Shown: positions 34,775 through 45,096, counted from the first letter of the stretch. The stretch: 64,000 bases of DNA from Mesorhizobium loti (GCA_002356515.1 AP017605.1:1674001-1738000), one strand, 5' to 3'. The notes: a model not told the origin generated them from the letters alone. Numbers and translations: made by a program.

Positions 34775-37022
34775 ACTCAGCCTCAACCAGCAACCCGCCC
34801 ATATCAGGCAGGGCTCCAGCATCGGTCAGCCACTGACCCGCCGCGACGGCTTCCTGAAAGTCACCGGAGTCGCGCGCTACGCGGCCGACAACCATCCGCC
34901 CGGCATGCTCTACGCCGTGCTCGCTGTCTCCAGCATCGCGCGCGGCCGCGTTGCCTCGCTGGATGTCGAGGCAGCCAAGGCGCACAAGGGCGTGGTCGAG
35001 GTGATGACGCCCAAGAACCGGCCGGCGCTCGCCGCCGACCCGGATGCCAAGGACCATCCCTTCATGTTCCGGCTCGACCTGCTGCAGAACGATCAGGTCC
35101 GCTACCCCAACCAGAGCATCGCCGTGGTGATCGCCGAAACGCTGGAGGCGGCGACCGAGGGGGCGGCGCTGCTCTCGCCGCGCTATGAAGCGCTGCCGGC
35201 GCGCGTCGGTCTAGACGGTGCCGAAAGCTTCGTGCCGCGTGGGGTCGGCGTCGGCAATCCGGCCGTCCAGCACAAGGGCGATGTCGAGGCCGGCCTCAAA
35301 TCGGCGAAGACGCGGATCGAGGCCACCTACGAGACGCCGGCCCAGTACCACAACGCCATGGAGCCGCACGCGATCGTCGCCGCCTGGGATGGCGACCGGC
35401 TGTCGATCGACACGCCGAGCCAGGGCCTGGCCATGGCGCAGGGCCGCATCGCCGGCCTGTTTGGCATCGCGTCGCAAAACATCCACATCCGCAGCCCCTT
35501 CCTCGGCGGCGGCTTCGGTTCGAAAGGCATGATTTCCGGGCCGCAGGTGCTGGGCATCCTGGCGGCGCGTCTCGTTGGCCGTCCCGTCAAGCTGGTGCTG
35601 CGGCGCGAGCAGATGTACGGGCCGGTCGGCCACCGCGCGCCGACGCTCCAGACCCTGCGCATGGGCATGGATGGCGAGGGGCGGCTGACGGCCATCGACC
35701 ATCACGCCAAGACCACGTCGAGCACCTTCGACGATTTCTTCGAACCGGCGGCGGACGCCTCGCACACGCTCTATGCCAGCCCTGCCATCACCACCTCGCA
35801 CGAGGCGGTGCGGCTCGACACCGGGACGCCGCTGTTCATGCGCGCGCCCGGCGAAGCCACCGGCTCGATCGCGCTCGAAAGCGCCATCGATGAGGCGGCG
35901 CACGCCTGCGGCATGGACCCGCTGGAATTCCGGCTGCGGAACTATGCCGAGGTCGAGCCGATGACCGGCAAGCCGTTTTCCTCCAAGGCACTGCGCGAAT
36001 GCTACAGACAGGCGGCCGAGACGTTCGGCTGGGCGAGCCGCCCGCTGCAGCCGCGACTGATGCGCGACGCCGACGGTTTCCTCACCGGCTGGGGCGTGGG
36101 CACGGCGACCTTCCCGGCCCTGATGTTCCAGGCCGAAGCGCGTGCGGTGCTCAAGGCCGATGGCAGCGGCCTGATGGAGACCGGCGCGCAGGATATGGGG
36201 CAAGGCGCCTGGACCGCCTTCACCCAGATCGCCGCCGATGGGCTGGGGCTCGACATCGACCAGGTCGACTTCAGGGCCGGCAGCTCCGACCTGCCCAATG
36301 CGGGCATTGCCGGCGGCTCCGGCCATACGGCGACGGCCGGCATGGCGATCCACAATGCGGGTGCCGCCGTCATCGCCAGGCTCGCCGATCTCGCCACCGG
36401 CAACGAGGCCTCGCCGCTGTTCGGCGCCGGCAATGAGGGCGTTGTGGCGCGCGGCGGCCGGCTGTATCGCCGCGACGACGAAAATTGCAGCGAAAGCTAC
36501 GCCGAGATCCTCACACGCGCCGGCCTGACGGAGATCGAAGGCCACGGCAAGGGCGCTCCAGACCCGGCGTCCCAGGAGACCTATGCCAAGCACGCGCATG
36601 GTGCCGTCTTCGCCGAGGTCAAGGTCGATCCCGATTTCGGCCAGATCCGCGTCACAAGGCTGGTCGGCGCCTTCGCCGCAGGGCGGGTCATCAATCCCAG
36701 GCTTGTGCGCAGCCAGTATTATGGCGGCATGATCTGGGGCGTCTCCTTCGCGCTGCACGAGGAAGCCGTCACCGACCGGCGCTCGGGCCGGATCCAGAAT
36801 GCCAACCTCGCCGAATACCATGTCCCGGTGAATGCCGACGTGCCGTCGGTCGAGGCGATCCTGATCCATGAGGACGACCCTTACGTCAATGCGCTCGGCA
36901 TCAAGGGCGTCGGCGAAATCGGCGTCACCGGCACGGCTGGCGCGGTTGCCAACGCGATCTGGCATGCAACCGGCGTGCGGCCCCGCCGCTTTCCGATCCG
37001 CATCGAGGATCTGCTGGCCTGA
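34764..37022 (+). CDS. Molybdenum hydroxylase, molybdopterin-binding subunit (module 1)
   Basis: A 752-residue catalytic subunit, about the length of PaoC. Cofactor-binding motifs include GGGFGSKG near 250, MRAPGEA near 365 and QDMGQG near 475. The catalytic glutamate is in GVGEIG close to the C-terminus. It would oxidise an aldehyde or N-heterocycle at the Mo centre. The start lies 11 bp inside the FAD-subunit gene. No XdhC/PaoD-type cofactor-insertion chaperone is encoded here, so it must come from elsewhere. Confidence 0.93.
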   Translation: MTLELSLNQQPAHIRQGSSIGQPLTRRDGFLKVTGVARYAADNHPPGMLYAVLAVSSIARGRVASLDVEAAKAHKGVVEVMTPKNRPALAADPDAKDHPFMFRLDLLQNDQVRYPNQSIAVVIAETLEAATEGAALLSPRYEALPARVGLDGAESFVPRGVGVGNPAVQHKGDVEAGLKSAKTRIEATYETPAQYHNAMEPHAIVAAWDGDRLSIDTPSQGLAMAQGRIAGLFGIASQNIHIRSPFLGGGFGSKGMISGPQVLGILAARLVGRPVKLVLRREQMYGPVGHRAPTLQTLRMGMDGEGRLTAIDHHAKTTSSTFDDFFEPAADASHTLYASPAITTSHEAVRLDTGTPLFMRAPGEATGSIALESAIDEAAHACGMDPLEFRLRNYAEVEPMTGKPFSSKALRECYRQAAETFGWASRPLQPRLMRDADGFLTGWGVGTATFPALMFQAEARAVLKADGSGLMETGAQDMGQGAWTAFTQIAADGLGLDIDQVDFRAGSSDLPNAGIAGGSGHTATAGMAIHNAGAAVIARLADLATGNEASPLFGAGNEGVVARGGRLYRRDDENCSESYAEILTRAGLTEIEGHGKGAPDPASQETYAKHAHGAVFAEVKVDPDFGQIRVTRLVGAFAAGRVINPRLVRSQYYGGMIWGVSFALHEEAVTDRRSGRIQNANLAEYHVPVNADVPSVEAILIHEDDPYVNALGIKGVGEIGVTGTAGAVANAIWHATGVRPRRFPIRIEDLLA

Positions 37023-37127
37023 GAAATGGCGAACGCCGGGAGCGAAAGCGCCGGACGGACAGGAGGGCCTCCACCTGTCCAACATGAAATAATCCCACCA
37101 GCGTCAAGCAACTGGAGCCCGACGCCC

Positions 37128-37601
37128 ATGACGAAAATCCCCGTACATCTCGACATTAACGGCACACATCATCACCTGGAACTCGAACCTCGTGTCACGC
37201 TGCTCGACGCCTTGCGCGAGCGGCTCGGCCTGACCGGCACCAAGAAGGGCTGCGACCACGGCCAGTGCGGTGCCTGCACCGTCCATATCGACGGCGAGCG
37301 CGTGCTGGCTTGCCTGACACTGGCGGCGCAAGCCGAGGGCCGCGCCATCACCACCATTGAGGGGCTTGCACGGGAGGGCGAACTGCATCCCGTGCAGGCT
37401 GCCTTCCTCGAGCAGGACGCCTTCCAGTGCGGTTATTGCACCCCGGGCCAGATCATGTCGGCGGTGGCCTGCATCCGCGAGGGCCATGCCGGCTCCGACG
37501 AGGAAATCCGCGAATACATGGCCGGCAATCTCTGCCGCTGCGGCGCCTATCCGCACATTGTCGCCGCTGTCCGCCAGGCAGCCCTGGAGGTCGCATCATG
37601 A
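37128..37601 (+). CDS. Molybdenum hydroxylase, 2Fe-2S subunit (module 2)
   Basis: A 157-residue paralogue of the module 1 subunit, with CDHGQCGAC, CGYC and CRC cluster ligands and no signal peptide. The ATG has GGAG upstream and shares a near-identical leader with module 1 (positions 37101-37131 against 33194-33226, one indel and one substitution), a trace of module duplication. The stop overlaps the FAD-subunit gene as ATGA. Confidence 0.93.
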   Translation: MTKIPVHLDINGTHHHLELEPRVTLLDALRERLGLTGTKKGCDHGQCGACTVHIDGERVLACLTLAAQAEGRAITTIEGLAREGELHPVQAAFLEQDAFQCGYCTPGQIMSAVACIREGHAGSDEEIREYMAGNLCRCGAYPHIVAAVRQAALEVAS

Positions 37602-38581
37602 GGGATTTTTCCTATCTTCGCGCCACGTCGGCTGAGACCGCACGCCAGGCGGCGGCCCTGCCCGGCGCCATGCTGCTTGCCGGCGGCACCACGCTGATCG
37701 ACCTCGCCAAGTGCGGCGTCGCCGAACCCGACACGCTGGTCGACATCACCCATCTCAAAGGCCTCGACCGGATCGAGGTGAACGAGCGCGGCGCCAACAT
37801 CGGCGCGCTCGCCAAAATGGGCCATGTCGCCGACCACGCCGACATCAAGAGCCGCTTCCCCGCCATCTCCGAAGCGCTGTGGCAGGCCGCCTCGGCGCAG
37901 ATCCGCAACATGGCGACCATCGGCGGCAATCTGATGCAGCGCACGCGCTGCCCCTATTTCCGCGATCCCGCGAATTTTTCCGCCTGCAACAAGCGCACGC
38001 CAGGCAGCGGCTGTTCGGCGATCGGCGGCGTCACCAGGGGACATGCGGTGCTTGGCACCAGCGAGGCCTGCATCGCCATGTATCCCGGCGACCTCGCCAC
38101 TGCGCTGGTCGCCTTCGACGCAACAGTCCATCTCGGTGAGCGTAGGCTTCTGGTGGACGACTTCTTCCTGCTGCCCGGCACCACGCCGGACAGGGAGCAT
38201 GCGATCGAGCCGGGCGAGATGATCACCGCCATCGAAATCCCCTCATCCGCCGCCGCCCGCCGCTCGACCTATCTGAAGATCCGCGACCGGCAATCCTATG
38301 AATTCGCCGCCGCGAGTGCCGTGGTCGGCATCGAATTCGAGGCCGATGGGCGCACCATCCGCGACCTGCGCGTGGCGCTTGGCGGCGTTGCCGCGAAACC
38401 ATGGCGGGCGCGGGCCGTCGAAGCCGCTTTGAAAGGCAAGGTGCTGGAGCCGGAAGCCGTCCGTGCCGCCAGCCTGCTCGCCGTCGAAGGCGCCGTCGAC
38501 CATGGCGCCAACCACTACAAGATCGAGCTCGCGCCGCGCGTCGTCGCCAGGGCCATCCTCAAATTGGGAGAGACGGCATGA
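37598..38581 (+). CDS. Molybdenum hydroxylase, FAD subunit with extra Fe-S loop (module 2)
   Basis: A 327-residue FAD subunit. LAGGTTLIDLAK and IGGNLMQRTRC bind FAD, and four cysteines (C118, C130, C139, C158) occupy the PaoB-type [4Fe-4S] loop as in module 1. It is 25 residues shorter than the module 1 subunit at the C-terminus. It overlaps both neighbours by ATGA. Confidence 0.92.
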   Translation: MRDFSYLRATSAETARQAAALPGAMLLAGGTTLIDLAKCGVAEPDTLVDITHLKGLDRIEVNERGANIGALAKMGHVADHADIKSRFPAISEALWQAASAQIRNMATIGGNLMQRTRCPYFRDPANFSACNKRTPGSGCSAIGGVTRGHAVLGTSEACIAMYPGDLATALVAFDATVHLGERRLLVDDFFLLPGTTPDREHAIEPGEMITAIEIPSSAAARRSTYLKIRDRQSYEFAAASAVVGIEFEADGRTIRDLRVALGGVAAKPWRARAVEAALKGKVLEPEAVRAASLLAVEGAVDHGANHYKIELAPRVVARAILKLGETA

Positions 38582-40875
38582 CCGTTCACAACATCAGACA
38601 TGGCGATGCTTCGGATGGCGTACTGGCGGAAGCCGTCGGCGGCCGGCTGTCGCGCGTCGACGGCCCGGCCAAGATCACCGGTGCCGCCAAATACGCCGTC
38701 GAGCAGCAGCTCGAAGGCCTCGCCTACGCCGTGCTGGTCGAAAGCACGATTGCCTCAGGTAAGGTGCGCGCGATCGACATCGCACAGGCAGAGGCAGCGC
38801 CGGGCGTGCTGCAAGTGCTGACACCGGACACCATCATCAGCCTCAGGACCGCATCCGACTGGTTCGGCACGCCGCCGCCCGACAAGCCTTATTGCCCACT
38901 GGCGCGCGACATCACCTTCTCCGGCCAACACGTCGCGGCAGTTGTCGCCGAAACCTTCGAGCAGGCGGTCGCCGCGGCGGCCCTGGTCGAGATCAGCTAT
39001 GACGAGACGCCGGCGATCGTCGACCTCAGCGACGGCAAGGCCGGCGACGGCATTCCGATCGACGCCATGACCAAGGAATGGGGCAATGCGCCCGCCGCTT
39101 TCGCCGCCGCGCCGGTGCGGATATGCGCCGCCTACAACACGCCGCGCGAATACCAGGCGCCTATGGAGCCGCACGGCCTGATCGCCCGCTGGGAAGGCGA
39201 TCATCTCACCGTGTGGGAGCCGAGCCAGTGGCTCGACGGCATGGCCCGCACCTATGCCGAATGGTTCGAAGTGCCGTTCGAGAATGTGCGGCTGGTCTCG
39301 CCCTACATTGGCGGCGGCTTCGGCTCCAAGGCGCTGGCGCTCAGCCATGGCGCGGTGGCCGCAAGTGCCGCCAAAATGCTGGGCCGGCCGGTGAAGCTGG
39401 TAATGACGCGGCCGCAGACCTTTACCGGCTATGGCGGCCGCGCGGCGACCCGGCAGACGGTGACGATCGGCGCCGACCATGACGGCGTGATCCAGTCGAT
39501 CGTGCATCGCGGCGTCAATGAAACCTCCATCGACGGCATGTGGGTCGAGCCGCTGGGCTCGGTCACCTCGATCATGTACGCAACGCCGAATTTCTCCTCC
39601 AAGCAGAATGTCGTGCGGGTGAATTCGGTGGTGCCGGGCGCCATGCGCGCGCCGGGCGAAAACCCCTCGGCCTTCGGCATCGAAAGCGCCATCGACGAGC
39701 TTGCCTATGAGGTCGGCATCGATCCGCTGGAGATCCGGCTGCGGAACTATGCCGAGCAGGACCCGCACGCCAAAAAAGCCTGGTCGACCAGGCAGTTGCG
39801 CGAGGCTTTTGCCGCAGGCGCCGAGCGCTTCGGCTGGGCCAGGCGCTCGCCAAAGCCGCGCTCGATGCGCGACGGCAATCAGCTGATCGGCTGGGGCGTT
39901 GCCGCCGGCACCTATCCGGTGCGGCGCGCCTATGGCGAGGCTGTCGTGCGCATCCTGGCAAACGGTTCGGTCGAGGTCGAAAGCTCCTCAATCGACATGG
40001 GCCAGGGCACCTACACCATCCTGGCGCAGACCGCCGCCGAGACGGTCGGCGTGCCGGCCGACGACGTGGTGGTGAAGCTCGGCGACTCCCGCTTCCCCCG
40101 CGCCGGCGTCACCGGCGGCTCGCGTCTGGCGGGCGTGATGACCGGTGCCGTCTACAAGGCCGCGACCTCGGCGCTCGACCAGCTGGTGGGGCTAGCGATC
40201 AGCGATCCGCGCTCGCCATTCCATGCGCTGCAGGCCAACACGCTGGTCGTCGCCAATGGCCGCATCGGCTCACCGCGCGGCGACGGCCCCGATATCTCGA
40301 TCGCCGAACTGCTCAAGAGCGTCGGCCGCGACCATATCGAGGCGACCGGCGACACCATGCCGGCCAATTCGACGGCCGACGACCGCTACAAGAACTACAC
40401 CACCATCGCCATGGCGTTGCCGCACACCGAGGGCGACTATTCCCGCCACTCCTGGTGCGCGCATTTCATCGAGGTGCGCGTCGACGAGGATTTCGGCACG
40501 GTGCGCGTGTCGCGCGTGGTGTCGGCGCTGGATTCGGGCCGGCTCTACAACCCGAAGCTCGCCGAAAGCCAGTGGAAGGGCGGCATCATCATGGGCATCG
40601 GCCAGGCACTGCTGGAGGAAGGCATCATGGACCGCCGCCACGGCCGCATCGTCAACAACAACCTTGCCGACTACCTCGTGCCGACCAATGCCGACATCCC
40701 CGACATCGAGGTAATCTCCGTCGGTATCCCCGACCTGCACTCCTCGGTGCTCGGCGGCAAGGGCGTCGGGGAGCTCGCCATCGTCGGCGTCGCGCCGGCG
40801 ATCGCCAACGCGGTATTCCATGCGACGGGAAAGAGGATCAGGGACCTGCCGATTACCTTGGAGAAGTTGATTTAG
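38578..40875 (+). CDS. Molybdenum hydroxylase, molybdopterin-binding subunit (module 2)
   Basis: A 765-residue catalytic subunit with GGGFGSKA near 245, MRAPGEN near 355, SIDMGQGT near 475 and the catalytic Glu in GVGELA. Substrate-pocket residues around GENPSAFG differ from GEATGS in module 1, so the two modules probably prefer different substrates. It overlaps the FAD subunit as ATGA and ends the six-gene run from 33222. Confidence 0.93.
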   Translation: MTVHNIRHGDASDGVLAEAVGGRLSRVDGPAKITGAAKYAVEQQLEGLAYAVLVESTIASGKVRAIDIAQAEAAPGVLQVLTPDTIISLRTASDWFGTPPPDKPYCPLARDITFSGQHVAAVVAETFEQAVAAAALVEISYDETPAIVDLSDGKAGDGIPIDAMTKEWGNAPAAFAAAPVRICAAYNTPREYQAPMEPHGLIARWEGDHLTVWEPSQWLDGMARTYAEWFEVPFENVRLVSPYIGGGFGSKALALSHGAVAASAAKMLGRPVKLVMTRPQTFTGYGGRAATRQTVTIGADHDGVIQSIVHRGVNETSIDGMWVEPLGSVTSIMYATPNFSSKQNVVRVNSVVPGAMRAPGENPSAFGIESAIDELAYEVGIDPLEIRLRNYAEQDPHAKKAWSTRQLREAFAAGAERFGWARRSPKPRSMRDGNQLIGWGVAAGTYPVRRAYGEAVVRILANGSVEVESSSIDMGQGTYTILAQTAAETVGVPADDVVVKLGDSRFPRAGVTGGSRLAGVMTGAVYKAATSALDQLVGLAISDPRSPFHALQANTLVVANGRIGSPRGDGPDISIAELLKSVGRDHIEATGDTMPANSTADDRYKNYTTIAMALPHTEGDYSRHSWCAHFIEVRVDEDFGTVRVSRVVSALDSGRLYNPKLAESQWKGGIIMGIGQALLEEGIMDRRHGRIVNNNLADYLVPTNADIPDIEVISVGIPDLHSSVLGGKGVGELAIVGVAPAIANAVFHATGKRIRDLPITLEKLI

Positions 40876-40897
40876 ACAGAGGCGTGGTGCGAGGCGC

Positions 40898-41047
40898 ACC
40901 CCTCTGCCCTGCCGGGCATCTCCCCCTCAAGGGGGGAGATTGGCAGCTTTGGCGCTCCGCCAGCTCTACAGCCTTGATCATTGGCGAAGACGATGAAGCG
41001 AATGATCTCCCCCCTTGAGGGGGAGATGGCCGGCAGGGCAGAGGGGG
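40898..41047. repeat. Long inverted repeat element
   Basis: Outer arms around ctctgccctgccgg (40902-40915) and its complement in ccggcagggcagag (41030-41043) enclose inner arms agggggagat-like on each side (about 40917-40940 and 41005-41027). It could fold into a long hairpin between convergent genes. It is the third palindromic element type in this window and a typical rhizobial intergenic repeat. Confidence 0.7.
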
Positions 41048-41063
41048 CGGCCAGGCGCAAACC

Positions 41064-42074
41064 TCACCACTCCAACCCGAACACCAGCTTGCCGAAATGC
41101 AGGCCGCCCGCGGCCATGTGGGCGTAGGCTTCGGCCGCATCATCGGGTGAAAACACCTTGTCGACGACCGGCGCGATCCCGGCAGCGCCGATGGCGCGGG
41201 CGGCGTCGCGAAGGTCGGACACCGACCCGGTGTTGTTGCCGATCACCTTCAGTGCCTTGATGATGATCGGCAGCAGGTTGATCGTGGCCTCGGCTCCGGT
41301 GACGAAGCCGATGGTGAACAGCGTGCCGCCGGGTGCGGTGGCGTTGATGGCGCGGGCGAAGGTGGCGGTGCCGCCGGTTTCGACGACGAGGTCGGCGCCG
41401 AGGCCATCGGTCAGCTCCAGCACCTTGCCGTCCCAATCTGATGTCGCGCGGTAGTTGATGAGATGATCGGCGCCGAGCGCCTTCGCCCGCTCCAGCTTCT
41501 CGTCCGACGACGAGGTGATGATGACGGTGGCGCCGGCGGCCTTCGCCAGTTGCAGGGTGAAGATCGAGACGCCGCCGGTGCCGAGCAATACGACGACCGA
41601 GCCCGGCCCGACATTGGCGGCGCGGATGGCGTTCCAGGCGGTGGTGCCGGCGATCGGCAGCGTCGACGCCGCCTCGAAGGAGAGATGCGCCGGCACCGGC
41701 ACGATCGAATTGGCCGGCAACGCGACATATTCGGCCAGCGACCCAGGCAGCGAGATGCCGCGCATCTGCGTCATCTCGTAGGGCCGCGGCCGGCCACCGA
41801 TCCAGCGCGGCTTGGCATGGGCGACGACACGATCGCCAGCGCTGAAACCCGTAACGCCCTCGCCCAGCGCGACGATCTCGCCGGCGCCGTCGGCGACAGG
41901 GATCAGCGGAAAGCTCGGTCCGGGATAATTGCCGCTCGCCACCGCGACATCGACAAAATTGAGGCTTGCCGCACGCTGGCGGATCAGCACCTCGCCGCGC
42001 TGCGGTTCGGGTGTGGCGACAGTGGCGGCGCGGAAGGCGTCGAGCCTGGCTTGGCTCAGTTCGATGGCTTTCAT
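41064..42074 (-). CDS. Zinc-independent quinone oxidoreductase-like MDR protein
   Basis: A 336-residue NADPH-dependent medium-chain reductase. The N-terminal domain (RGEVLIRQRAASLNFVDVAVASG) lacks zinc-binding cysteines; the Rossmann half has VVVLLGTGGVSIFTLQLAKAAGA and SSSDEKLERAKALGA. An in-frame extension upstream into the LysR gene is not protein-like, so the ATG at 42074 is used. It is divergent from the LysR gene with 96 bp between, a typical regulator-target arrangement. Confidence 0.92.
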   Translation of the reverse strand: MKAIELSQARLDAFRAATVATPEPQRGEVLIRQRAASLNFVDVAVASGNYPGPSFPLIPVADGAGEIVALGEGVTGFSAGDRVVAHAKPRWIGGRPRPYEMTQMRGISLPGSLAEYVALPANSIVPVPAHLSFEAASTLPIAGTTAWNAIRAANVGPGSVVVLLGTGGVSIFTLQLAKAAGATVIITSSSDEKLERAKALGADHLINYRATSDWDGKVLELTDGLGADLVVETGGTATFARAINATAPGGTLFTIGFVTGAEATINLLPIIIKALKVIGNNTGSVSDLRDAARAIGAAGIAPVVDKVFSPDDAAEAYAHMAAGGLHFGKLVFGLEW

Positions 42075-42170
42075 GGTTTCACTCCGGTGGGACGATTGAT
42101 GGTTGAGTGAACCTATCTGCTGCGCTATTTCTGGATAATCATTCCATTTTGCATTTGAGTACTGCGAAAC

Positions 42171-43100
42171 ATGCAGCAATCTTACGAGCCTGCGGCCCTT
42201 GCCGAAATGGCGGCCTTCGCGGCCATCGCCGAGGCGCGCTCCTTCACCAGGGCGGCGGCGCGTGTCGGGCGTGACGCGACCATCCTGTCGCGGCGCCTGC
42301 AATCGCTGGAGGAACGGCTGGGGGTCAGGCTGCTCCATCGCACGACGCGCAGCGTGTCGCTGACCGAGGCGGGCGCCGAATTCCTGGTGCGCGTGCGCGC
42401 CATCCTCGCCTCCGTCGACGAGGCCGAGGCCGCCGCGTCGGCGCATGCCGGCGGCGGCCCGCGCGGCCTGCTCAGGCTGGCGCTGCCTGGCACGTTCGGG
42501 CGCATGTGGATCGGACCGCTGCTGCCGCAATTCCTTGCCGAATTTCCCGATATCCGCATCGAGGCAGAATTCTCCAACCGTTTCGCCGATCTGGTCGCCG
42601 AGAATTTCGACGTCGCCGTGCGGCTCGGCGCGCTGGAGGATTCGCGCCTGGTGGCGCGCAAGGTGGCGACACGGCACCGGCTGCTTTGCGCCGCGCCCGC
42701 CTATCTTGCCCGAAGAGGCAGGCCGCGGACACCGCAGGCGCTGCTCGAACATTCCTGCCTGGGCTTCAGCGGCTTCCAGACCTTTCCAGTCTGGGAGATG
42801 ACCGACCGCGAGGGCCGGCGCGCGCGCGTCGAGGTTTCCGGGCCGTTGGTCAGCGACGACGCCGAGGTGTTGGTTCAGGCCGCCGTGCAAGGCGTCGGCC
42901 TGATGATGAGCACCGACTGGCTGATCGGCCGCGAGCTCGCCGACGGACGGCTGGTGCCTGTGCTGGAGGAGTGGACCCTGGCCGACGAAGGCGCGGTCTA
43001 TGTCGTCGTGCCCTCGGCCAAGGGACAAGCCGCCAAGACCCGCGCCTTCGCCGACTGGATCACCAAGCGATTTTCGCCGGAGCCGCCGTGGCGAGGGTGA
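42171..43100 (+). CDS. LysR-family transcriptional regulator
   Basis: A 309-residue regulator. The DNA-binding helix-turn-helix is at residues ~10-60 (FAAIAEARSFTRAAARVGRDATILSRRLQSLEERLG, then LLHRTTRSVSLTEAG); the remainder is the periplasmic-binding-like effector domain. It most likely controls the divergent quinone oxidoreductase gene. The effector is unknown. Confidence 0.93.
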   Translation: MQQSYEPAALAEMAAFAAIAEARSFTRAAARVGRDATILSRRLQSLEERLGVRLLHRTTRSVSLTEAGAEFLVRVRAILASVDEAEAAASAHAGGGPRGLLRLALPGTFGRMWIGPLLPQFLAEFPDIRIEAEFSNRFADLVAENFDVAVRLGALEDSRLVARKVATRHRLLCAAPAYLARRGRPRTPQALLEHSCLGFSGFQTFPVWEMTDREGRRARVEVSGPLVSDDAEVLVQAAVQGVGLMMSTDWLIGRELADGRLVPVLEEWTLADEGAVYVVVPSAKGQAAKTRAFADWITKRFSPEPPWRG

Positions 43101-43134
43101 GGTGCCGCCATTCGGTTTTCGCCAATCTCCCCAC

Positions 43135-44256
43135 CTATCCTGGAAAATCCCAGTTCGACCGGTTCAGGACAGCGCTGGGTGGAAGAATCTCTTCGGGCTT
43201 GAGCTCTCGGCGCTGAACCTCATCGGCGACAAATTCCTCACGTGGCCCCCACGCTCCACCACTGCCGATTTTTAGCGGGATTTTGTCCTGCGTCAGACAT
43301 TGCGAAAGGTTTATGTCAAACGTACCCGGAGCCATGTCGAACCAGTCGCACGCCTCGCCGAGAACACTGTCCGTGCGCCCCATGCTCTCCGGGATGACAT
43401 TGCGGCCGAGGTGAATAGCCAGCGAATCTCCGGGCCGGCATTCCGCGCATATGGAGAGCCGCTCAAACGCGCCGCCCTTGGCGGCCCTGAAGGATAGTGC
43501 CTGCCCCGTTTGGTCATTGCGGATATTCAGGGTTCGCCGTCCATCGGGATACGATATTTCATCGTAGGTCCACGGATCGTGCCGCCGCAATGCCCTGACC
43601 GCACCTTGCCATTGCATGTGCATGGCAAAATCCGGCGGGCGCTTGACTGCGGTTGCTGCTTGGGGTGGCTGATCGAAGTGCAGCCATTGGGCAACGTCCA
43701 ATAAATTGGCAGGCAGTTCGACCTCCTCGGCGGACACGGGGCGGCGTTCGAGTCTGACAATCGCCGTTGATTGAAACAGCGAGCCGTTCACAGACACCCT
43801 GGTGGCAATCTCGATACCATCAGCAGTCAGGCAACTCAGCCATTGCAGTTGAGGGGCCTGCTTGTCTGGATCGCGCCGCACAACTTCCCGCACGTCGCAT
43901 CGTTCGCCGGCATGCGTCTCGGTCTGGCCGGTTTTGGTTACTGCGCGAATTCGTTCGTAGGATGTCGACGTCTCACGGTTTATCGAAACAGAGGAATAGT
44001 TTGAATCCTTGCTGAATGAGACTGTTATTTGCTTTGCCGGATTTGCGTAGATGACAGTCCCCAGTTCGTCCACACGGACCCAGCCGTCATGATGTGTGAC
44101 GATCCTCGTATGGGATCCGGTCGAATTTCCCGATGGTTGCACCGTCATGGTCGCGACATAGTCGGGGACGTCGGCGGAGGGCGCATAGGGGATGTCGCCT
44201 GCCCGCGCCGCGGAACCTGCAAGAACGAGAGCGGCCATGATCGACAATCTCATCAT
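43135..44256 (-). CDS. Secreted hypothetical protein
   Basis: A 373-residue protein with a signal peptide (MMRLSIMAALVLAGSAARA). I do not recognise the family. It is rich in beta-strand with few charged clusters and has six Cys (for example GERCDVR, LSCLTAD, CAECRPG, CDWFD and LSQCLT), suggesting disulfides in the periplasm. GGGGAG about 6 bases upstream supports the start. It is convergent with the LysR gene and 75 bp downstream of the stomatin-like gene, in the same direction. Confidence 0.72.
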   Translation of the reverse strand: MMRLSIMAALVLAGSAARAGDIPYAPSADVPDYVATMTVQPSGNSTGSHTRIVTHHDGWVRVDELGTVIYANPAKQITVSFSKDSNYSSVSINRETSTSYERIRAVTKTGQTETHAGERCDVREVVRRDPDKQAPQLQWLSCLTADGIEIATRVSVNGSLFQSTAIVRLERRPVSAEEVELPANLLDVAQWLHFDQPPQAATAVKRPPDFAMHMQWQGAVRALRRHDPWTYDEISYPDGRRTLNIRNDQTGQALSFRAAKGGAFERLSICAECRPGDSLAIHLGRNVIPESMGRTDSVLGEACDWFDMAPGTFDINLSQCLTQDKIPLKIGSGGAWGPREEFVADEVQRRELKPEEILPPSAVLNRSNWDFPG

Positions 44257-44331
44257 GGGTTCTCCCCCGCTTGCCACGCAGCTGCCAGTCGAACAATTCC
44301 CAGCAACAGCGGCTATTTTGCGACTGGTTTC

Positions 44332-45096
44332 TTACTTTGCCCCACCCTGCCCCTTCATGAACTGGCTGAGCAGATCCACCGGCAGCGGGAACACCACAGT
44401 GGACGAGCGCTCGCCGGCGATGTCGTGCAAGGCCTCGAAATAGCGCAGCTGCATGGCCTGCGGTTCGGCTGCCAGCATGCGGCCTGCCTCGACCAGTTTC
44501 GCCGCCGCCTGCTGCTCGCCATCGGCATTGATCACCTTGGCGCGCCGCAACCGCTCGGCCTCGGCCTGCTTGGCGATGGCGCGGATCATGCTTTCGTTCA
44601 GGTCGACATGCTTGATCTCGACATTGGAAACCTTGATGCCCCAGGCATCGGTGCGTTGGTCGAGAATCTCCTGGATGTCGCTGTTCAGCTTGTCGCGCTC
44701 GGCCAGCATCTCGTCGAGTTCGTGCTTGCCGAGCACCGAGCGCAGCGTGGTCTGTGCCAGCTGGTTGGTGGCGGCCATATAGTCCTCGACCTGGATGATC
44801 GCACGCTCGGCATCGACGATGCGGAAATAGAGCACCGCGTTGACCTTCACCGAGACGTTGTCGCGCGAAATCACGTCCTGCGGCGGCACATCCTGCACCA
44901 CCACCCGCAGGTCGACCTTCACCATCTGCTGCACGAAGGGGACGAGGATGATGAGGCCGGGACCCTTGACCCCGGTGAAGCGGCCGAGCGTGAAAACCAC
45001 CCCGCGCTGATATTCCCTGAGGATACGGACGGCCGCGGACAGGAACACGACCACGACCAGTGCAAGCAGCAGATAGGCGACGTAACCGATGCTCAT
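44332..45096 (-). CDS. SPFH/stomatin-like membrane protein (slipin)
   Basis: A 254-residue protein. One N-terminal membrane helix (residues 5-23) is followed by the SPFH domain: [49 protein letters not shown] and later [15 protein letters not shown]. The C-terminal coiled coil has [24 protein letters not shown]. Stomatins organise membrane microdomains and partner with NfeD proteases. It overlaps nfeD by ATGA. Confidence 0.93.
   Translation of the reverse strand: MSIGYVAYLLLALVVVVFLSAAVRILREYQRGVVFTLGRFTGVKGPGLIILVPFVQQMVKVDLRVVVQDVPPQDVISRDNVSVKVNAVLYFRIVDAERAIIQVEDYMAATNQLAQTTLRSVLGKHELDEMLAERDKLNSDIQEILDQRTDAWGIKVSNVEIKHVDLNESMIRAIAKQAEAERLRRAKVINADGEQQAAAKLVEAGRMLAAEPQAMQLRYFEALHDIAGERSSTVVFPLPVDLLSQFMKGQGGAK

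Noticed and set aside
35211..37085. 624-residue open frame on - opposite the molybdopterin subunit
   Set aside because: No family motif, no ribosome-binding site, composition of a shadow frame.
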